Made by a program: the position numbers and the translations under genes. A stretch of DNA of 64,000 bases from Alteribacter keqinensis (GTDB lineage: Bacteria; Bacillota; Bacilli; Bacillales; Salisediminibacteriaceae): the NCBI RefSeq assembly GCF_003710255.1, contig NZ_RHIB01000001.1:620001-684000 (forward strand), in the 5' to 3' direction. Below, piece after piece: positions 26,962-37,278 of the stretch. The notes under the pieces are model-generated. The model was not told where the DNA came from. It ran no database searches and saw only the letters and a list, made by a program, of their open reading frames with translations. The first letter of the stretch is position 1. Every line of letters starts with the position of its first letter.

Positions 26962-26997
26962 CCGCCAAGGTGGCGGGCTGGTAATTTAATAACCAGC
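26962..26997. other. Two adjacent hairpins in the accB upstream region
   Basis: CCGCC/GGCGG (26962-26976) and GCTGGT/ACCAGC (26977-26997) are adjacent small stem-loops at the head of the 270-base gap before accB. No T run follows, so they are not a terminator. Nothing else definite is seen in 26939-27207 except weak AT-rich promoter-like sequence. Confidence 0.35.
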
Positions 26998-27207
26998 TGC
27001 AGTAAGAGGGACCGGACATTTGCTGTATCTCTTAGAAAATACTTTTCAATTGTAAAAAAGTAAGGTAGCATAAAAATTAGGACTTGCTCATAATACATCC
27101 TATAAAAAGAAAGTTTAATATCAACAATCTTTACGAAAAGAGCGACAAGAAAACACAACCTTTAAACATGCAACAAATGAAAAGACAGGAACAAGGAGTG
27201 ACAATTC

Positions 27208-27714
27208 ATGTTAAAAATTCAAGAAATCCGTGAATTAATTAAACTGATTGACCAGTCGAGCATCGATGAATTCAAGTACGAGCAAAATGGAGAAAAAATC
27301 ACGATGAGAAAGCAAGTCAAAGGCGCAGGAACAGGGACTGAGACAGTTGTCAGAGAAGTGGCAGCACCACAGGCCCAGCCGGCACCTGCTGTTCAAAGTG
27401 AACCTCAAAAAGAGCAGGCTCCATCCCAGCCTAAAGCGGAAGAACCTGAGAAAAAAGAATCCTCGAGAGAAGGACTACATACGATTACATCTCCAATGGT
27501 GGGGACTTTTTATGAGGCACCGTCGCCTGACTCTGGTCCGTACGTAAGTGCTGGGGATAAAGTGAAGCCGGATTCTGTTGTTTGTATCGTTGAAGCGATG
27601 AAACTGATGAATGAAATTGAAGCTGAAGTGAAAGGTGAAATCGTTGAGGTCCTTGTAGAAAACGGACAGCTGGTGGAGTATGGACAAGAACTCTTCCTGG
27701 TGAAACCTGAGTAG
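27208..27714 (+). CDS. accB: Acetyl-CoA carboxylase biotin carboxyl carrier protein
   Basis: Carries the biotin on which acetyl-CoA carboxylase moves CO2 to acetyl-CoA. 168 residues: N-terminal helical part (1-45), a Pro/Ala/Glu-rich linker (46-85), and the biotinyl domain with EAMKLMNE, Lys132 being the biotin site. The [13 protein letters not shown] loop is the ACC-specific thumb. AAGGAGTGAC lies before the ATG. accC follows after 12 bases. Confidence 0.97.
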   Translation: MLKIQEIRELIKLIDQSSIDEFKYEQNGEKITMRKQVKGAGTGTETVVREVAAPQAQPAPAVQSEPQKEQAPSQPKAEEPEKKESSREGLHTITSPMVGTFYEAPSPDSGPYVSAGDKVKPDSVVCIVEAMKLMNEIEAEVKGEIVEVLVENGQLVEYGQELFLVKPE

Positions 27715-27726
27715 GGGATGAGACGG

Positions 27727-29091
27727 ATGATAAAAAAAGTATTAATTGCAAACAGAGGAGAAATAGCAGTTCGAATTATACGAGCGTGTCAGGAGCTGGG
27801 GATAGAGACCGTTGCTGTGTTTTCAGAAGCAGACCGGGATGCCCTTCATGTCAGGATGGCGGATGAAGCTTATTGTATAGGACCGACCTCTTCAGCCGCA
27901 AGTTATCTTAACTTCACAAATATTATGAGTGTCGCTACACTTACTCAGGTGGATGGTATTCATCCCGGCTACGGATTCCTTGCAGAGAATGCAGATTTTG
28001 CTGAGATCTGTTCAGCTTGTAACATTACATTTATCGGCCCGAGCCCGGATGCGATTAACCAGATGGGAACAAAAGATGTAGCCAGAGAAACGATGAAAAA
28101 GGCCGGCGTACCGGTCGTTCCGGGTTCAAAGGGAATCATTGAAACAGTGGAAGAAGGCGTTAAGACCGCTGAAGAAATCGGCTACCCTGTCATTATTAAA
28201 GCGACTGCCGGTGGCGGCGGGAAGGGGATCCGTGTTGCCAAAAACGAAGGGGAGCTTCGTAAAGGTATTACCGTTACTCAAAATGAAGCGAGAGCGAACT
28301 TCGGAAACCCGGGCGTATACCTTGAAAAATACATAGAAGACTTTCGTCATGTAGAAATTCAGGTACTCGCCGACACATTTGGAAACACAATTCACCTTGG
28401 AGAACGTGACTGTTCCATTCAACGGCGCCTGCAGAAGCTTGTTGAAGAAACGCCTTCACCTGCCCTGAGTGTGGAAAAACGAGCTGAAATGGGTGAAGCC
28501 GCCGTTAAGGCTGCTGAAGCTGTTGATTATGTTGGGGCCGGAACCGTTGAATTTATTTTTGATCACAACACAGGTGATTTCTATTTCATGGAAATGAATA
28601 CACGTATTCAGGTTGAACACCCTGTTACAGAAATGGTAACCGGGATTGACCTGATTAAAGAACAAATTTTAGTTGCGTCAGGCAGGAAGCTCTCCTATAC
28701 TCAAGAGGAAGTCACTTTCCGCGGACATTCTATTGAATGCCGTATTAATGCGGAGAATCCGTATAAAAACTTCATGCCTTCCCCGGGCAAAATAGAGATG
28801 TATCTGCCGCCGGGAGGATTCGGAGTGAGAGTAGACAGTGCTGCATTTCCGGGATATACAATTACGCCGTTTTATGATTCTATGATCGCCAAAGTTATTA
28901 CCTATGGCGAGACGCGGGAAGAAGCCGTTACAAAAATGAAACGTGCACTGAGCGAATTTGTGATTGAAGGCGTGGATACGACAATTCCGTTTCATTTGCG
29001 GTTAATGAGTCATGAAGTATTTAAAAGCGGAGACTTTAACACAAAATTTTTGGAACACTATTCAATAAAGCCTGAAAGTGACGAGGAGTAA
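27727..29091 (+). CDS. accC: Biotin carboxylase subunit of acetyl-CoA carboxylase
   Basis: ATP-grasp enzyme that carboxylates biotin on AccB using bicarbonate. 454 residues. Blocks: [48 protein letters not shown] (glycine-rich ATP loop), [30 protein letters not shown]. Start ATG 27727 ([11 protein letters not shown]) with AGGGG 10 bases upstream; the ATG at 27718 is too close. The Asp23-family gene follows 19 bases later in what looks like one operon. Confidence 0.97.
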   Translation: MIKKVLIANRGEIAVRIIRACQELGIETVAVFSEADRDALHVRMADEAYCIGPTSSAASYLNFTNIMSVATLTQVDGIHPGYGFLAENADFAEICSACNITFIGPSPDAINQMGTKDVARETMKKAGVPVVPGSKGIIETVEEGVKTAEEIGYPVIIKATAGGGGKGIRVAKNEGELRKGITVTQNEARANFGNPGVYLEKYIEDFRHVEIQVLADTFGNTIHLGERDCSIQRRLQKLVEETPSPALSVEKRAEMGEAAVKAAEAVDYVGAGTVEFIFDHNTGDFYFMEMNTRIQVEHPVTEMVTGIDLIKEQILVASGRKLSYTQEEVTFRGHSIECRINAENPYKNFMPSPGKIEMYLPPGGFGVRVDSAAFPGYTITPFYDSMIAKVITYGETREEAVTKMKRALSEFVIEGVDTTIPFHLRLMSHEVFKSGDFNTKFLEHYSIKPESDEE

Positions 29092-29110
29092 TAGCTAGGA
29101 GGACGCATAA

Positions 29111-29518
29111 ATGAAAGATAATCACCTGATTGACATGACTGATGACAAAGCGGACCTGGGAAAAGTAGAGATATCTCCTGAAGTAATTGAAGTTATTGCC
29201 GGACTTGCTGGATCTGAAATTGAAGGTGTGGCAACGATGAGAGGGAATTTTGCCTCTGGAGTTGCAGAGCGTCTCGGACGTAAGAACAATCACGGTAAAG
29301 GCGTAAAGGTTGATCTTCAGGAAGACGGTATTACTGTCGATGTTTTTGTCATTACAAATTACGGTGTATCCATCCCTGATGTTTGTAAAAAAGTGCAGGA
29401 GAACATATTCCAGACACTGAAAAATATGACGGCTATTGAGCTGATCGGAGTAAATGTCCACGTTGTAGGTGTTCAGCTTGAGATTGAAAAAAAAGAAGAG
29501 CCTAAAAAGGATCAGTAA
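29111..29518 (+). CDS. yqhY: Asp23/Gls24 family protein YqhY
   Basis: 135 residues, Asp23 (DUF322) domain: GKVEISPEVIEVIAGLAGSEIEGVATM, DVFVITNYGVSIPDVCKKVQENIFQTLKNMT, INVHVVGVQL. In B. subtilis yqhY is cotranscribed with accBC and its loss perturbs fatty-acid synthesis through accumulated lipid products, so a role in balancing acetyl-CoA carboxylase is known in outline. The linkage accB-accC-yqhY is retained here. Ribosome site AGGAGGAC precedes the ATG. The C-terminus ends in Lys/Glu-rich tail. Terminator after the stop. Confidence 0.92.
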   Translation: MKDNHLIDMTDDKADLGKVEISPEVIEVIAGLAGSEIEGVATMRGNFASGVAERLGRKNNHGKGVKVDLQEDGITVDVFVITNYGVSIPDVCKKVQENIFQTLKNMTAIELIGVNVHVVGVQLEIEKKEEPKKDQ

Positions 29519-29521
29519 TTT

Positions 29522-29555
29522 AAAAACCAGAGGGTGAACTCCCTTTGGTTTTTAT
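29522..29555 (+). terminator. Terminator of accB-accC-yqhY
   Basis: AAACCAGAGGG/CCCTTTGGTTT with a 7-base loop and T run. Confidence 0.85.
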
Positions 29556-29679
29556 TTATTGGAAGGGATTGACCATAAAGGCCGGTTTTTACCTTTTGGA
29601 TCACTTTGAAGCAATGAGCAGGGCCGTTGCAAACCTGCTTATGGACTTTTGAGACCCCCTCTTGGTTACGGGGGCTGTT

Positions 29680-29915
29680 TTCCCATAAAGATTGTTGCTT
29701 TTACTGAAAAAGTTAATGAAGCCGAAGTGCCCGAGATTCCTGTGAAGAGCGTTTGCATTACAGCTTTGGGCACAGTAAACTGCGAAGTGTAACTAGCAGA
29801 GGAAGATGAGGGGTATTTTTTGGCAGAAGGCTTGCCGGCGCCGTCCAGGGAAGTGACGGGGCACGTTGGCTGCACCTGCACTATCTCTACTTTAAAGGAA
29901 GTGAAAACAGCGTTT
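29680..29915. repeat. Dispersed repeat copy 4
   Basis: CCATAAAGATTGTTGCTTTT at 29683 and AAGTTAATGAAGCCGAAGTG with CCGAGATTCCTGTG match the left half of the 8445 core, and GGCTTGCCGGCGCCGTCC at 29828 matches the body of copy 2. The right end (TAAAGGAAGTGAAAACAGCG near 29894) is partly retained. The rest of 29556-30056 has no gene. Confidence 0.55.
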
Positions 29916-30056
29916 TAAAAAAGAGTCAGTCACTGGCAGGACGCTATTATCAGAATATCCTCAATTTGGCGGGAGACTGTATCGTCAGGAGAAGATATGC
30001 TATATTTGAAAAGAGAATACAACCCGTACGATGGAAGATAAAGGAGACGTATCAAC

Positions 30057-30449
30057 ATGAACAGAAGAGTTGCGCGGATTAAAGCCGTTCAGTCACTATA
30101 CCAGATAGATATGACAAAGATCGGGCCGGATGAGGCGATAGAAGCTGTGCTGGAAGAAGGAGAAGAACCATCTTCTTTTCTTCACCAACTTGTAGAAGGA
30201 ACCCTCAACCATCTTGAAGAAATCGACAGTACGTTAAACGGAGCAATGGATCACTGGACTATCAACCGAGTGGCTAATGTGAACCGTGCCATCCTCAGAA
30301 TGGCTGTTTATGAAATGAAATGGGAAGAAGAGATACCTGTAAGCGTCAGTTTAAATGAAGCAATTGATCTGGCAAAAGGATTCAGTTCAGACGATGAATC
30401 CGGAAAGTTCGTAAACGGTGTTCTTTCTAAAATTGCAGGAGAGTTGTAA
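30057..30449 (+). CDS. nusB: Transcription antitermination factor NusB
   Basis: 130 residues, RNA-binding all-helical protein that joins the rRNA antitermination complex with NusE/S10. [19 protein letters not shown] at the N terminus, [21 protein letters not shown] in the centre and [30 protein letters not shown] at the end are typical. Start ATG with AAAGGAGACG upstream. folD follows after 92 bases, where TATACT and a ribosome site suggest a possible extra promoter. Confidence 0.95.
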   Translation: MNRRVARIKAVQSLYQIDMTKIGPDEAIEAVLEEGEEPSSFLHQLVEGTLNHLEEIDSTLNGAMDHWTINRVANVNRAILRMAVYEMKWEEEIPVSVSLNEAIDLAKGFSSDDESGKFVNGVLSKIAGEL

Positions 30450-30541
30450 AACAGGATAAGTGCCGCCTGGATCAGGGCAGACGGCTGTTTAATAAAGAAA
30501 AGTATACTGATCAGAATAACGGGGATAAGGGAGAGATCATC

Positions 30542-31393
30542 ATGACTGCTGAATTAATCTCAGGAAAAGAGCTGGCAAAAAACAAACGTGAGAAAATGAA
30601 AAAGGTCACTGAAGAGTTAACATCCAAAGGCATTACACCGGGGCTTGCGGTAATCCTGGTGGGGGAAGACCCGGCATCCCAATCCTATGTCCGCGGTAAG
30701 CAGCGGGCATGTAATGAGATTGGGATCTACTCGGAACTTGATGAACTCCCTTATGAGACGACAGAAGAAGACCTTCTTGCAAAGGTGAAGGAATTAAATC
30801 ATGCAGATCACATTCACGGTATACTCGTCCAGCTGCCATTACCGGATCATATTTCTGAAGATGCGGTGATTAATACGATCGCACCGGAAAAAGATGTAGA
30901 CGGTTTTCATCCGGTAAATATCGGCAGAATGATGATCGGACAAGAGGGCTTTTTGCCATGCACCCCTTTTGGCATTGTAGAGATGATAAAATCAAAAGGG
31001 ATTAAAATAGAAGGAAAACACACGGTTGTGATTGGACGTAGCAACATTGTCGGCAAGCCTGTAGGACAGCTTCTTCTTAAAGAAAATGCTACTGTTACTT
31101 ATTGTCATTCACGGACAAAAAATATGCGTGAGTTTACCAGGCAGGCAGATATTCTTATCGTTGCAGTCGGCCGTGAGGGAATGGTGGGCAGCGATTATAT
31201 TAAACCCGGTGCTGTTGTTATTGATGTCGGTGTTAACAGAACTGAAGAGGGTAATCTCGTAGGAGACGTGAAGTTTGATGAAGCAAAAGAAATTGCCTCA
31301 TACATTACCCCGGTTCCCGGTGGTGTAGGACCAATGACCATTACAATGCTGCTTCATAATACCATTCTGTCTGCTTCACGCGGGCTTGAATAA
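30542..31393 (+). CDS. folD: Methylenetetrahydrofolate dehydrogenase/cyclohydrolase
   Basis: Bifunctional enzyme giving 10-formyl-THF from methylene-THF. 283 residues. Features: SGKELAKN, the [20 protein letters not shown] segment with the catalytic Lys, [22 protein letters not shown], and the NADP loop [17 protein letters not shown] with [12 protein letters not shown] near the end. It uses the THF product of GcvT upstream in the window. xseA starts 11 bases on. Confidence 0.97.
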   Translation: MTAELISGKELAKNKREKMKKVTEELTSKGITPGLAVILVGEDPASQSYVRGKQRACNEIGIYSELDELPYETTEEDLLAKVKELNHADHIHGILVQLPLPDHISEDAVINTIAPEKDVDGFHPVNIGRMMIGQEGFLPCTPFGIVEMIKSKGIKIEGKHTVVIGRSNIVGKPVGQLLLKENATVTYCHSRTKNMREFTRQADILIVAVGREGMVGSDYIKPGAVVIDVGVNRTEEGNLVGDVKFDEAKEIASYITPVPGGVGPMTITMLLHNTILSASRGLE

Positions 31394-31404
31394 GGAGTCC
31401 TGGG

Positions 31405-32778
31405 ATGAATAATGATTTTTTATCAGTATCAGGCCTCACAAGGCACATTAAGCGTGTTATAGACGATGAACCGTACCTGCAGAATGTGTGGATTCGTGCA
31501 GAAATATCGAACTTTAAAAAACACAGCCGAGGCCATATGTACTTTACGTTAAAGGATGACCAATCGCGCATTCAGAGTGTCATGTTTGCAGGTCATAACC
31601 GCTATTTGAAGTTTTTACCTGAAAATGGAATGAATGTTCTTGTCCGTGGAGATGTGAGTGTTTACGAGCCTCATGGACAATACCAGTTCTATGTAAAGGA
31701 AATGCAGCCTGATGGTATCGGTAATTTGTACCTGGCTTATGAGGAATTGAAGAAAAAGCTTGAAATGAAAGGCTATTTTCAGGAAGACCGGAAACGTCCT
31801 ATTCCTTCTGTACCGTCATCAATTGCAGTTATTACTTCCCGTACGGGGGCTGCGGTACGGGATATACTTACAACCTTGAAGAGAAGATTTCCCTACGTTC
31901 AGATTACCCTCCTCCCTGTTCTGGTACAAGGTCCGGGAGCTGCCCCGTCTGTGGCAAGAGCAATCCAGCAGGCAGGTGAAGCAGGGTGTTTTGATGTTAT
32001 CATTGTCGGCCGCGGAGGCGGCTCGATAGAGGAGTTATGGGCATTTAATGAAGAGCTGGTGGCTGATGCAATTTATAACAGTAAGGTGCCTGTCATATCA
32101 GCGGTAGGTCACGAAACGGACGTGACCATCAGTGATTTTGTGGCTGATCTGAGAGCCCCGACTCCTACTGCCGCAGCCGAACTTGCGGTTCCGGATCAGA
32201 GGGAACTTAAAGAAAAGACAGCACAATACCGTACAAGGCTTATCCGCTCATTAACAGAGCAGGTGGAAGGTCAGAAAAAACAGTTGAAACAATACAATCA
32301 GTCTTATGCCTTCCGTTATCCCGGTAAATTGATCGAGCAAAAAGAACAAGAGCTGGACAGAATGATGGAAGCACTTCAAAGAGAGACAGCAAGACTGATA
32401 AAATCAAAAGGTGAAAAATACAACTACACTTTGAAAGCACTGCAAAACGTCCACCCTAAACACCGGATTACAAGAGAAAAGGATCATTACCGTATGCTGT
32501 ACGATCGTTTCATGAAATCCACCCGTGACTACCAGCAGGAAAAACACGAGTCTCTAAAGAAAGTAATGTATAAACTCGATGTACTGAGTCCTTTGAAAAT
32601 GATGGAGCGTGGCTACAGTCTTGCCTATTCCGAAACCGGTCTGGTGAAAAGTACCGGTCAGGTGAATGAAGGAGATGCACTGCATATCCAGCTGGAAGAC
32701 GGCAGAGTCTTTGCTGAAGTGACCGGAAAAGACAAAAAGGGAGTAACCATGGATAAGAGAGGTGAAAGAAATGAGTGA
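31405..32778 (+). CDS. xseA: Exodeoxyribonuclease VII large subunit
   Basis: 457 residues. N-terminal OB fold ([24 protein letters not shown]), catalytic core with [21 protein letters not shown] and [51 protein letters not shown] region, coiled-coil segment (about 270-370) and a C-terminal [10 protein letters not shown]. Degrades single-stranded DNA with XseB. Its last 8 bases overlap the xseB start. Start ATG with AAGGAGTCCTGGG. Confidence 0.96.
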   Translation: MNNDFLSVSGLTRHIKRVIDDEPYLQNVWIRAEISNFKKHSRGHMYFTLKDDQSRIQSVMFAGHNRYLKFLPENGMNVLVRGDVSVYEPHGQYQFYVKEMQPDGIGNLYLAYEELKKKLEMKGYFQEDRKRPIPSVPSSIAVITSRTGAAVRDILTTLKRRFPYVQITLLPVLVQGPGAAPSVARAIQQAGEAGCFDVIIVGRGGGSIEELWAFNEELVADAIYNSKVPVISAVGHETDVTISDFVADLRAPTPTAAAELAVPDQRELKEKTAQYRTRLIRSLTEQVEGQKKQLKQYNQSYAFRYPGKLIEQKEQELDRMMEALQRETARLIKSKGEKYNYTLKALQNVHPKHRITREKDHYRMLYDRFMKSTRDYQQEKHESLKKVMYKLDVLSPLKMMERGYSLAYSETGLVKSTGQVNEGDALHIQLEDGRVFAEVTGKDKKGVTMDKRGERNE

Positions 32779-33013
32779 AGAAAGAGAACATAAGACATTT
32801 GAAGGAGCAATGGAAGAACTGCAGAATGTTGTAGAAAAGCTTGAAGAAGGAAATGTGCCTTTGGAAGAAGCAATTGAGATGTTTAAAGATGGCATGGAAC
32901 TGTCAAAATACTGTCATGAACGTCTGCAGAAAGTTGAAGCGCAAATGGATAAGATCCTGAATGAAGACGGAGAAATTGAAGTCCTGACTATTGAGGGGGA
33001 GAAAAGCGAGTGA
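32771..33013 (+). CDS. xseB: Exodeoxyribonuclease VII small subunit
   Basis: 80 residues, all-helical: [44 protein letters not shown] is the family's conserved core. ATG 32771 with GAGGTGA 6 bases upstream is preferred to the GTG at 32762. Overlaps xseA by 8 and ispA by 4 bases, a fully coupled unit. Confidence 0.95.
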   Translation: MSEEREHKTFEGAMEELQNVVEKLEEGNVPLEEAIEMFKDGMELSKYCHERLQKVEAQMDKILNEDGEIEVLTIEGEKSE

Positions 33014-33900
33014 GCGTATTATCTTTAGATCTTTTTCTGAAAGAGCAAAGACAAGAGCTTAAACGACGACTCCCGCAATACATTTCGGGTATTGAAGCAC
33101 CGAAAGTCCTTCTTGATGCTATGGCATATTCCCTGGAAGCTGGTGGGAAACGCCTGCGGCCGGCACTGCTACTGGCTTCCCTTCAGGGCTACGGTGTTAC
33201 TTTGGAAAAAGGTTATGACGTTGCCTGTGCTGTAGAAATGATACATACATACTCACTCATTCATGACGACCTTCCTGCGATGGATGATGACGATACAAGA
33301 AGAGGGAAGCCGACAAGCCATAAAGTATTTGGTGAAGCTATGGCTATCCTTGCCGGTGATGCCCTTCTTACCTTAAGCTTTGAAGTGATCAGTAAGTCAG
33401 AAAATCTTGAAGACCATGAAAAAGTAAGGGTTATTCAGCTTCTCTCTTCTTCCGCAGGGCCTGCCGGAATGGTAGGCGGTCAGGTGGCTGATATGGATGC
33501 GGAAGATAAACACGGACTCACAGTTGAAGAACTTGAATATATTCACCATCATAAAACAGGTGACTTACTTGCTTTTTCTATCGAAGCAGCCGCAATTCTG
33601 GCAAACGCACCTGAAACAGATCAAATACACCTCAGAATGTTTGCGAAAAACCTGGGACTTGCTTTTCAGATCAAGGATGACATTCTTGATATTGAAGGTG
33701 ACGGTGAAAAGATGGGCAAACCGCTTGGAAGTGATGAAGCAAATCAGAAAAGTACGTATCCTAAACTTCTCGGCCTTGCCGGTGCGAAGGAGAAACTGGA
33801 TTGGCATATTCAGCAGTCTAAAGAATATTTATCTAAAATAGAACAAAAACATCCTCTGCTTCATGAACTGACGGATTACATTGCGAAAAGGACCCATTAA
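33010..33900 (+). CDS. ispA: Farnesyl diphosphate synthase
   Basis: Condenses IPP with DMAPP/GPP to give farnesyl diphosphate for quinones and undecaprenyl lipids. 296 residues. First Asp-rich motif [18 protein letters not shown], second motif [16 protein letters not shown], and [14 protein letters not shown] start overlaps the xseB stop (GTGA). Followed by the OLE RNA region; dxs, which feeds the same pathway, is beyond that. Family members of this length in Bacilli are usually farnesyl diphosphate synthases, though chain length cannot be proven from sequence alone. Confidence 0.93.
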   Translation: MSVLSLDLFLKEQRQELKRRLPQYISGIEAPKVLLDAMAYSLEAGGKRLRPALLLASLQGYGVTLEKGYDVACAVEMIHTYSLIHDDLPAMDDDDTRRGKPTSHKVFGEAMAILAGDALLTLSFEVISKSENLEDHEKVRVIQLLSSSAGPAGMVGGQVADMDAEDKHGLTVEELEYIHHHKTGDLLAFSIEAAAILANAPETDQIHLRMFAKNLGLAFQIKDDILDIEGDGEKMGKPLGSDEANQKSTYPKLLGLAGAKEKLDWHIQQSKEYLSKIEQKHPLLHELTDYIAKRTH

Positions 33901-33973
33901 AACACTCCATGGAATGGATAAAAGCTTCTTTCCTCTTATGGAAATGCCTGTTTTTTCTTGAAAGGGTTGCTCA

Positions 33974-34003
33974 TTGCAGCTGAAAAACGTATCGTGGTAT
34001 ACT
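33974..34003 (+). promoter_or_regulatory. Promoter-like site in front of OLE RNA
   Basis: TTGCAG (33974-33979), 18-base spacer, TATACT (33998-34003) preceded by TGG. Transcription would begin near 34010, exactly at the 5' end of the OLE closing helix. Read-through from ispA is also possible. Confidence 0.6.
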
Positions 34004-34007
34004 ATAG

Positions 34008-34597
34008 ATAACCGGGTGGTGCAGTATTCTAGTCGGTTCTCCATTTTCGAAAGCGGGCCTAAAAATCCGCTAAAGGGCACATCGATGAAGTTCCTAGTTT
34101 TGGCTTGAGGCGCCCAGCTTTGGGTCAATACTGGGAGTAAAGGTTGTAGGGCGATCCACAATGGCATGTGGGCGAGGACCCTGCAGCCGCGGAGGCCTTT
34201 TGTTATTGCTTCCCTGCCCGGGGACAGTGGTGACAGAAGGTATGAACCTGCTTGGCAAGTTTCGGGAACTTGTGAGCAGCGTAGCCTGCCTTGAGTGGAC
34301 GGCGAGGGGATTATGAATACTAAGATTGTATACTGGTATTATCATATGAAATCGCGTCTGCAAAAGAGGATAGAGGATGGCTAAGAACTGCTGAGGAAAA
34401 CTCCTAGACTGTTCCACTGGACATTTAAAGGGGATTATAGTGCGTACTAAGTGGTAATCCAGTCTGACGTTTGGTGACAGCGTCAAGACGGATTTAAAGG
34501 GAAACCGCCTTAGCGGCGACGCTTCGGTATCCGTTTGGGAAAACCTACTGGACCTAAGACGCAGTTTTTACTCTTTAAGTGACCACTCGGATACATA
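34008..34597 (+). ncRNA. ole: OLE RNA (ornate, large, extremophilic)
   Basis: Large structured non-coding RNA, about 590 bases. Identification is from location (between ispA and dxs, with oapA immediately downstream), size, lack of coding potential and dense pairing. The ends are tied by a 9-bp helix CCGGGTGGT (34012-34020) with ACCACTCGG (34582-34590), one G-U pair; GTATCCG (34527-34533) with CGGATAC (34588-34594) is an alternative long-range pairing sharing the 3' strand. In Bacillus halodurans OLE RNA binds the membrane protein OapA and supports growth in ethanol or cold stress. Any reading frames here are shadows. A covariance-model search would settle the exact limits. Confidence 0.88.
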
Positions 34598-34625
34598 ATT
34601 TATATGTTTAACAGGTAAAGTAATA

Positions 34626-34719
34626 AAGTATCTCCTAAGTATGCTCACTAAAGAGCCGCAGCTTATCCTGCGAACGGGGAAATGATGCAGATTTAAACAC
34701 CTGCATCACTCAGATACTT
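34626..34719 (+). ncRNA. Structured element between OLE and oapA
   Basis: Ninety-four bases with an outer 8-bp perfect stem AAGTATCT/AGATACTT (34626-34633 with 34712-34719), enclosing CGCAG/CTGCG (34657-34661 with 34668-34672) and GATGCAG/CTGCATC (34684-34690 with 34701-34707). The layout is a three-way junction. It may be an OLE 3' domain or a separate leader of oapA. I do not know a named family. Confidence 0.45.
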
Positions 34720-34743
34720 AAAGATAGGACCGATGATAAACCA

Positions 34744-35358
34744 ATGAAGGAATCTGTGAAACAATCTTTACAATGGAGTTGGATGATTGCCGTTATCACT
34801 TTGGTGTTAGCGGCAATTTTTGCGATTATATCCACCTTGGTTCTCAGTGGAGTTGTCTGGGCTGTCGGTATGATGATGGTGTTTATCATTGTTCTGATTG
34901 GGGTAATATTTGATACGATAGGTGTAGCTGCAACCGCTGCCAACGAAAAGCCGTTTCATGCCATGGCTGCCGAGAGACTGGCAGGTGCAAAACAGGCTGT
35001 ACATATTACGAGAAATGCAGACAAGTTTGCGAACTTCTGTAATGATGTCATCGGGGATATCGCCGGAGTAATCAGTGGAACAGCCTCTGCCTATGTGGTT
35101 CTTCAGCTATCTTTTCAATTAGGATACGGAGAGGGATCGAACGTCCAGTTTATTACGAATGTTATTTTTACAAGTGTTGTTGCAGCATTGACTGTAGGCG
35201 GAAAATCAGTAGGCAAAACGCTGGCAATTGAATACTCCACTCCGATCATATACCAAGTGGGTAGATTATTTTATTTTTTAGAGGTAAAATTGAATATAAC
35301 TATTTTCAATCCGAAAAAAAGAAAGAAAAAGGGTAAGAAGAAAAACAAACGAAAGTGA
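34744..35358 (+). CDS. oapA: OLE-associated membrane protein OapA
   Basis: 204 residues. Two membrane helices at about residues 13-33 and 36-57 with a short turn, then a segment rich in charged residues (NADKFANFCNDVIGDIAG, with Asn100/Asp101/Asp105), a further hydrophobic stretch (NVIFTSVVAALTVGG) and a very basic tail (KKRKKKGKKKNKRK). OapA is known to bind OLE RNA and bring it to the membrane. Its position directly after OLE is the classic arrangement. The ribosome site is weak (AGGA about 16 bases before the ATG), so translation may depend on the upstream structure. dxs begins 9 bases later. Confidence 0.88.
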   Translation: MKESVKQSLQWSWMIAVITLVLAAIFAIISTLVLSGVVWAVGMMMVFIIVLIGVIFDTIGVAATAANEKPFHAMAAERLAGAKQAVHITRNADKFANFCNDVIGDIAGVISGTASAYVVLQLSFQLGYGEGSNVQFITNVIFTSVVAALTVGGKSVGKTLAIEYSTPIIYQVGRLFYFLEVKLNITIFNPKKRKKKGKKKNKRK

Positions 35359-35367
35359 GGGTTTTTC

Positions 35368-37257
35368 TTGGATCTAACTAAAATTAAAGACCCTGAATTC
35401 CTGAAAAATTACAGTAATGAAGATTTAGAGGACCTTGCAAAAGATATCCGGGAATTCCTGATCAGTAAATTGTCTGTTACAGGCGGACATCTCGGCCCGA
35501 ACCTTGGGGTTGTTGAACTTAGCCTCAAGTTGCACCAGCTCTTTGAAAGTCCGAAAGATAAGTTCCTCTGGGATGTGGGACATCAGGCGTATGTCCATAA
35601 GATTCTGACCGGCAGAGCTGATCAGTTCGATACGCTCCGGCAGTATAAAGGTCTGTGCGGTTTTCCAAAGCGTTCTGAAAGTATGCACGATGTATGGGAA
35701 ACAGGTCACAGTTCCACTTCCTTGTCCGGGGCAATGGGGATGGCAGTGGCAAGAGATCTGAAAGGCACTGATGAAAATGTAGTTGCCATTATCGGCGACG
35801 GCGCCCTCACAGGCGGTATGGCTCTTGAAGCACTCAATCATATCGGTCATGAACAAACGGACCTGATTGTGGTCCTCAACGATAATGAAATGTCCATTGC
35901 CCCCAACGTAGGAGCTCTTCATAATATGCTGGGGAGAATGCGTACAGCAGGTAAGTATCAAAAGGCGAAGGAAGAGCTTGAGATGCTTATCAAACGGATC
36001 CCTGCATTTGGCGGCCGCCTCGCTGCAACTGCTGAACGTGTCAAAGACAGTCTGAAATACCTGCTGGTATCCGGAATGTTTTTTGAAGAAATGGGTTTTA
36101 CCTATTTAGGACCGGTGGACGGTCACGACCTTGAAGACCTTCATGAAAATATGAAGTATGCAAAAAAGACGAAGGGGCCTGTTCTGGTCCACGTAATAAC
36201 GAAAAAAGGAAAAGGCTACGAACCGGCAGAACTTGATGCAAAAGGAACCTGGCATGGTCTTGGACCATATAAAATGGAATCAGGAGAAGTTGTTAAGAAA
36301 CCGGGACCTCCCGGTTACAGTGCTGTATTTGCAAATACACTCAAAAAGGTCGCCCGCCAGGATAAACGTGTTGTAGGAATTACTGCCGCTATGCCGGGGG
36401 GAACGAAACTTGATGATTTTGCAAAGGAATTTCCCGACAGGATGTTTGACGTGGGGATTGCCGAGCAACATGCTACTACAATGAGTGCAGGACTTGCCAC
36501 GCAGGGACTGAAGCCGGTTTTTGCAGTTTATTCCACGTTTTTGCAACGGGGTTATGACCAGCTTGTCCATGACGTATGCAGACAAAACTTAAATGTATTC
36601 TTTGCGATTGACCGTTCCGGTCTGGTTGGTGCAGACGGTGAAACTCACCAAGGAGTTTTTGACATTTCCTATCTTCGTCACCTGCCTAACATGACCATTA
36701 TGATGCCAAAGGATGAAAATGAATTACAGCACCTCATCTATACAGCTGTCACTTATGATGATGGTCCTATCGCTATCCGCTATCCAAGAGGAAATGGATA
36801 TGGCGTTAAAATGGATCAGGACCTGAAACAGATACCGATTGGCAAATGGGAAGTGCTGAAAGAAGGAAAAGATGTGACCATCCTTACATTCGGTACTATG
36901 ATTCCAGTGGCAATGGATGCAGCAGAGCGTCTTGAAGCGGAAGGTATACAGGCTGAAATTGTAAACGCCCGCTCGATCAAACCACTCGATGAGGAAATGC
37001 TAAGAGAACTGGCTATGAAAAACATGCCGGTTGTGACACTTGAAGAACATGCTCTCATGGGCGGGTTTGGCAGTGCAGTTCTTGAATATTTCCATGACCA
37101 GCACTTCCATAACATGACCGTTGACCGTATTGGTATTCCGGATCACTATATCGAGCACGGCAGCGTCTCACAACTTTGGGAGGAAATCGGGTTAACGCCG
37201 GCAAATGTAGCAGAGAGGGTAATTAACCTGGTACCCAGAAAAAGACAAAGAGCATAG
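35368..37257 (+). CDS. dxs: 1-deoxy-D-xylulose-5-phosphate synthase
   Basis: TPP-dependent condensation of pyruvate and glyceraldehyde 3-phosphate, the first step of the MEP isoprenoid pathway. 629 residues. [54 protein letters not shown] (TPP-binding), [18 protein letters not shown] and [17 protein letters not shown] are family signatures. The start is TTG 35368, with AGTGAGGG 7 bases upstream; no ATG gives a better site. Confidence 0.97.
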   Translation: MDLTKIKDPEFLKNYSNEDLEDLAKDIREFLISKLSVTGGHLGPNLGVVELSLKLHQLFESPKDKFLWDVGHQAYVHKILTGRADQFDTLRQYKGLCGFPKRSESMHDVWETGHSSTSLSGAMGMAVARDLKGTDENVVAIIGDGALTGGMALEALNHIGHEQTDLIVVLNDNEMSIAPNVGALHNMLGRMRTAGKYQKAKEELEMLIKRIPAFGGRLAATAERVKDSLKYLLVSGMFFEEMGFTYLGPVDGHDLEDLHENMKYAKKTKGPVLVHVITKKGKGYEPAELDAKGTWHGLGPYKMESGEVVKKPGPPGYSAVFANTLKKVARQDKRVVGITAAMPGGTKLDDFAKEFPDRMFDVGIAEQHATTMSAGLATQGLKPVFAVYSTFLQRGYDQLVHDVCRQNLNVFFAIDRSGLVGADGETHQGVFDISYLRHLPNMTIMMPKDENELQHLIYTAVTYDDGPIAIRYPRGNGYGVKMDQDLKQIPIGKWEVLKEGKDVTILTFGTMIPVAMDAAERLEAEGIQAEIVNARSIKPLDEEMLRELAMKNMPVVTLEEHALMGGFGSAVLEYFHDQHFHNMTVDRIGIPDHYIEHGSVSQLWEEIGLTPANVAERVINLVPRKRQRA

Positions 37258-37278
37258 TATCGGAGAGAATGAACAACT

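Noticed and set aside
29666-29881. Minus-strand 71-codon frame in the 29.7 kb gap
   Set aside because: Translated repeat; another copy of the repeat gives an unrelated frame.
34094-34486. 130-codon minus-strand frame inside the OLE region
   Set aside because: Low complexity and no ribosome site; the region is structured RNA.
34598-34743. A rho-independent terminator after OLE
   Set aside because: The hairpins found there lack a following T run; I describe the element as a structured leader instead.
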